Program-made: the position numbers and the translations under genes
In this document: positions 63,162 to 64,000 of the stretch, piece by piece
How positions within the stretch are numbered: the first letter of the stretch is position 1
Layout: each line of letters opens with the position of its first letter
Notes under the pieces: generated by a model
What the model was told of the DNA's origin: nothing
Seen by the model: the letters and a program-made list of their open reading frames with translations, nothing else
Database searches by the model: none
DNA from: Lachnospiraceae bacterium
GTDB lineage: Bacteria; Bacillota; Clostridia; Lachnospirales; Lachnospiraceae
DNA: 64,000 bases
Assembly (NCBI GenBank): GCA_015057435.1
Contig: SVEJ01000004.1
Coordinates: 30,818-94,817, forward strand
Direction: 5' to 3'

Positions 63162-63224
63162 TCCCGTCTGAACGATTACCCTGTTAACATTATGGCATCT
63201 TTCCTTAATGTATAAGGGTTCTAA

Positions 63225-63300
63225 CGCTATCCCCCTATCCTCTTATCCCTCGATTTCTAAAAGGGATAACCCTTTGTGTTATCCGCACCCTCTTTATCCT
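63225..63300. repeat. Cluster of GGATA(A/G) repeats and palindromes upstream of broken comEC
   Basis: In 76 bases the motif GGATA(A/G) occurs five times on the minus strand, at irregular spacing, plus one inverted copy (GTTATCC). The copies can pair in alternative hairpins: GGATAAC with GTTATCC, and TTATCCCT with AGGGATAA. It does not code for protein in any frame of useful length. Confidence 0.7.
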
Positions 63301-63358
63301 ACTTTAAACCGAATTATTATACCCACCTAATATGGAATTAATGTGAAATTTTTGTAAC

Positions 63359-63394
63359 AAAAAATAAGCCGAATGGCTATTACACCACTCGGCC
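63359..63394 (-). terminator. Rho-independent terminator after the ribbon-helix-helix gene
   Basis: Minus-strand arms GCCGAGTGG and CCATTCGGC (one G-U pair) flank an eight-base loop and are followed by TTATTTTTTG, ten bases after the stop. Confidence 0.85.
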
Positions 63395-63403
63395 TCTGTA
63401 AAC

Positions 63404-63715
63404 TTATATTTTTTTAAATGTATTAGAATTTAAGCTATCTTTCTTTTGAACCTCAATCCCTAGTTCTTTTTGATGTTCATATAATTTCACACCAAGATTA
63501 GCTGGAGGAGTAGCAACAAGGTCTCTTAATGCAAAAATATTATCCTTTTCCATTTTGGATATCTTATCTACAACAGTCTGCCATAGTTTCCCATATGTCC
63601 TATCTTCCAATACCGTATCTTTACAGTAGCTTGGCACATCTGGATATCCTGCATCTTTAGCTAATTTCTCTAATTTTGTCCATTCAACATCACTTACCGT
63701 AAATTGCACTCTCAT
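63404..63715 (-). CDS. Small ribbon-helix-helix DNA-binding protein
   Basis: The 103-residue protein starts MRVQFTVSDVEWTKLEKLAKDAGYPDVPSYCKDTVL, the beta-strand plus two helices of a ribbon-helix-helix (CopG/Arc-like) domain, followed by a helical part and a basic tail (KKDSLNSNTFKKI). Such proteins bind DNA as dimers at inverted repeats, and are frequent in mobile or accessory DNA. No toxin or mobilisation partner is visible. The ATG at 63715 is chosen because GAGGTG lies six bases upstream; the frame is open six codons more. A 12-bp inverted repeat precedes it and a terminator follows, so it is a one-gene unit. Confidence 0.72.
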   Translation of the reverse strand: MRVQFTVSDVEWTKLEKLAKDAGYPDVPSYCKDTVLEDRTYGKLWQTVVDKISKMEKDNIFALRDLVATPPANLGVKLYEHQKELGIEVQKKDSLNSNTFKKI

Positions 63716-63732
63716 ATATAACACCTCTTTCA

Positions 63733-63770
63733 TTTCTTTTAAGGTAGTTGTTCAGTTTCCTTAAAAGAAA
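63733..63770. promoter_or_regulatory. 12-bp perfect inverted repeat upstream of the ribbon-helix-helix gene
   Basis: TTTCTTTTAAGG and CCTTAAAAGAAA are separated by 14 bases, ending 18 bases before the ATG of the RHH gene. Its position suggests an operator for autorepression. Confidence 0.6.
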
Positions 63771-63780
63771 CATATCACAC

Positions 63781-63806
63781 AAAAGGGAATTGTTCAATCC
63801 CCTTTT
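63781..63806. terminator. AT-rich hairpin, possible bidirectional terminator
   Basis: AAAAGGGAATT and the AATCCCCTTTT type arm form an 11-bp stem with one G-U pair and a short loop. It has T-runs on both strands, but no gene ending on the plus strand is known here. Confidence 0.5.
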
Positions 63807-63810
63807 ATAC

Positions 63811-63838
63811 AAAAAAGGCAGTCACCGTAGCAACCGCC
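63811..63838 (-). terminator. Rho-independent terminator of the partial gene at the right end
   Basis: Minus-strand arms GGCGGTT and GACTGCC (with G-U pairs) flank an eight-base loop followed by TTTTTTG. It lies about 80 bases after the stop codon of the partial gene. Confidence 0.55.
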
Positions 63839-63917
63839 ATTCTTTCTTGCTATTTTTTTCAACTCACCGTAAGACTGAAATTTTAACGCCTGTATTCTAT
63901 CAATTCAAGAACCCCAA

Positions 63918-64000
63918 TTACAAACTCAATGTCCGCACAACATCTTTGTATCTCTCTGACTTGAGTCGGATATCCTCTTCTGTCACACCATAATATCTAT
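63918..64000 (-). CDS. C-terminal end of an unidentified gene (partial)
   Basis: A frame enters from the right edge and ends in TAA at 63918-63920. It codes for at least 26 residues that include YYGVTEEDIRLKSERYKDVV. The sequence looks like a charged helical C-terminus and is followed by a terminator-like hairpin, which supports a real gene. Too short to assign a family. Confidence 0.45.
   Translation of the reverse strand, partial: RYYGVTEEDIRLKSERYKDVVRTLSL

Noticed and set aside
63162-63403. Insertion sequence end in front of comEC
   Set aside because: No transposase, no terminal inverted repeat pair and no target duplication were found within the window, so an IS is not supported; the truncation is reported without a cause.
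63748-63993. Plus-strand small protein of 81 residues at the right end
   Set aside because: It runs through two hairpins and antisense to the partial minus-strand gene, has no ribosome site and no family resemblance.

Overview
The window reads as a chromosomal segment of a low-GC, endospore-forming Clostridia, most like a Lachnospiraceae-type Firmicute. The reasons are AT-rich DNA with GGAGG-type ribosome sites, sporulation genes (a sigK-like sigma factor, spoIIP, gpr), the hrcA-grpE-dnaK-dnaJ operon behind a perfect CIRCE element, and the Firmicute block ireB-yqgF-DUF1292-rnj-ylbF-mltG-trmR-trhP. Family assignments come from reading the proteins; no database search was run. Nearly all genes lie on the minus strand, so the layout below is given left to right but is transcribed right to left.

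Left part (1-23.8 kb). The end of a LysR-type regulator faces pepP, a fused aroE-aroK gene and the phosphatase gene yqeG across a two-way terminator. From 23.8 down to 3.4 kb runs a complete Gram-positive type IV pilus locus: pilB, pilT, pilC, major pilin, pilD, a fused pilM-pilN, a pilO-like gene, four minor pilin-like genes (one a 1009-residue protein without Glu5) and, last before a strong terminator, a 1873-residue membrane-anchored or secreted protein that is a candidate tip adhesin.

Middle (23.9-34.9 kb). A sigK-like gene reads rightward and overlaps tail to tail with the tRNA-hydroxylation gene trhP. Then come trmR, a catalytic-domain-less MltG-like gene, ylbF, RNase J, DUF1292, yqgF, ireB, mtaB, a rightward HPr-like gene without the phosphorylatable His, and a tRNA-thiolation pair (thiI, cysteine desulfurase) next to rsmE.

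Centre (35-47.4 kb). Between rsmE and prmA, which are commonly adjacent, sit a YfhO-family membrane protein with a His-rich extracytoplasmic stretch and a 2953-residue secreted protein with five 1.14-kb repeats and BspA-type leucine-rich repeats. The giant gene overlaps prmA by ATGA.

Right part (47.4-64 kb). The heat-shock operon, an LtaS-like enzyme with a small zinc-ribbon membrane partner, hemW, lepA, spoIIP, gpr, rightward rpsT, holA, and a comEC gene that lacks its N-terminal part. Upstream of the broken comEC are an unusual cluster of GGATA repeats, a ribbon-helix-helix protein with a 12-bp inverted repeat in front, and the tail of another gene, which look like accessory DNA at the break. 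No rRNA, tRNA, CRISPR array or transposase was seen, and no gap longer than about 300 bases lacks a gene.
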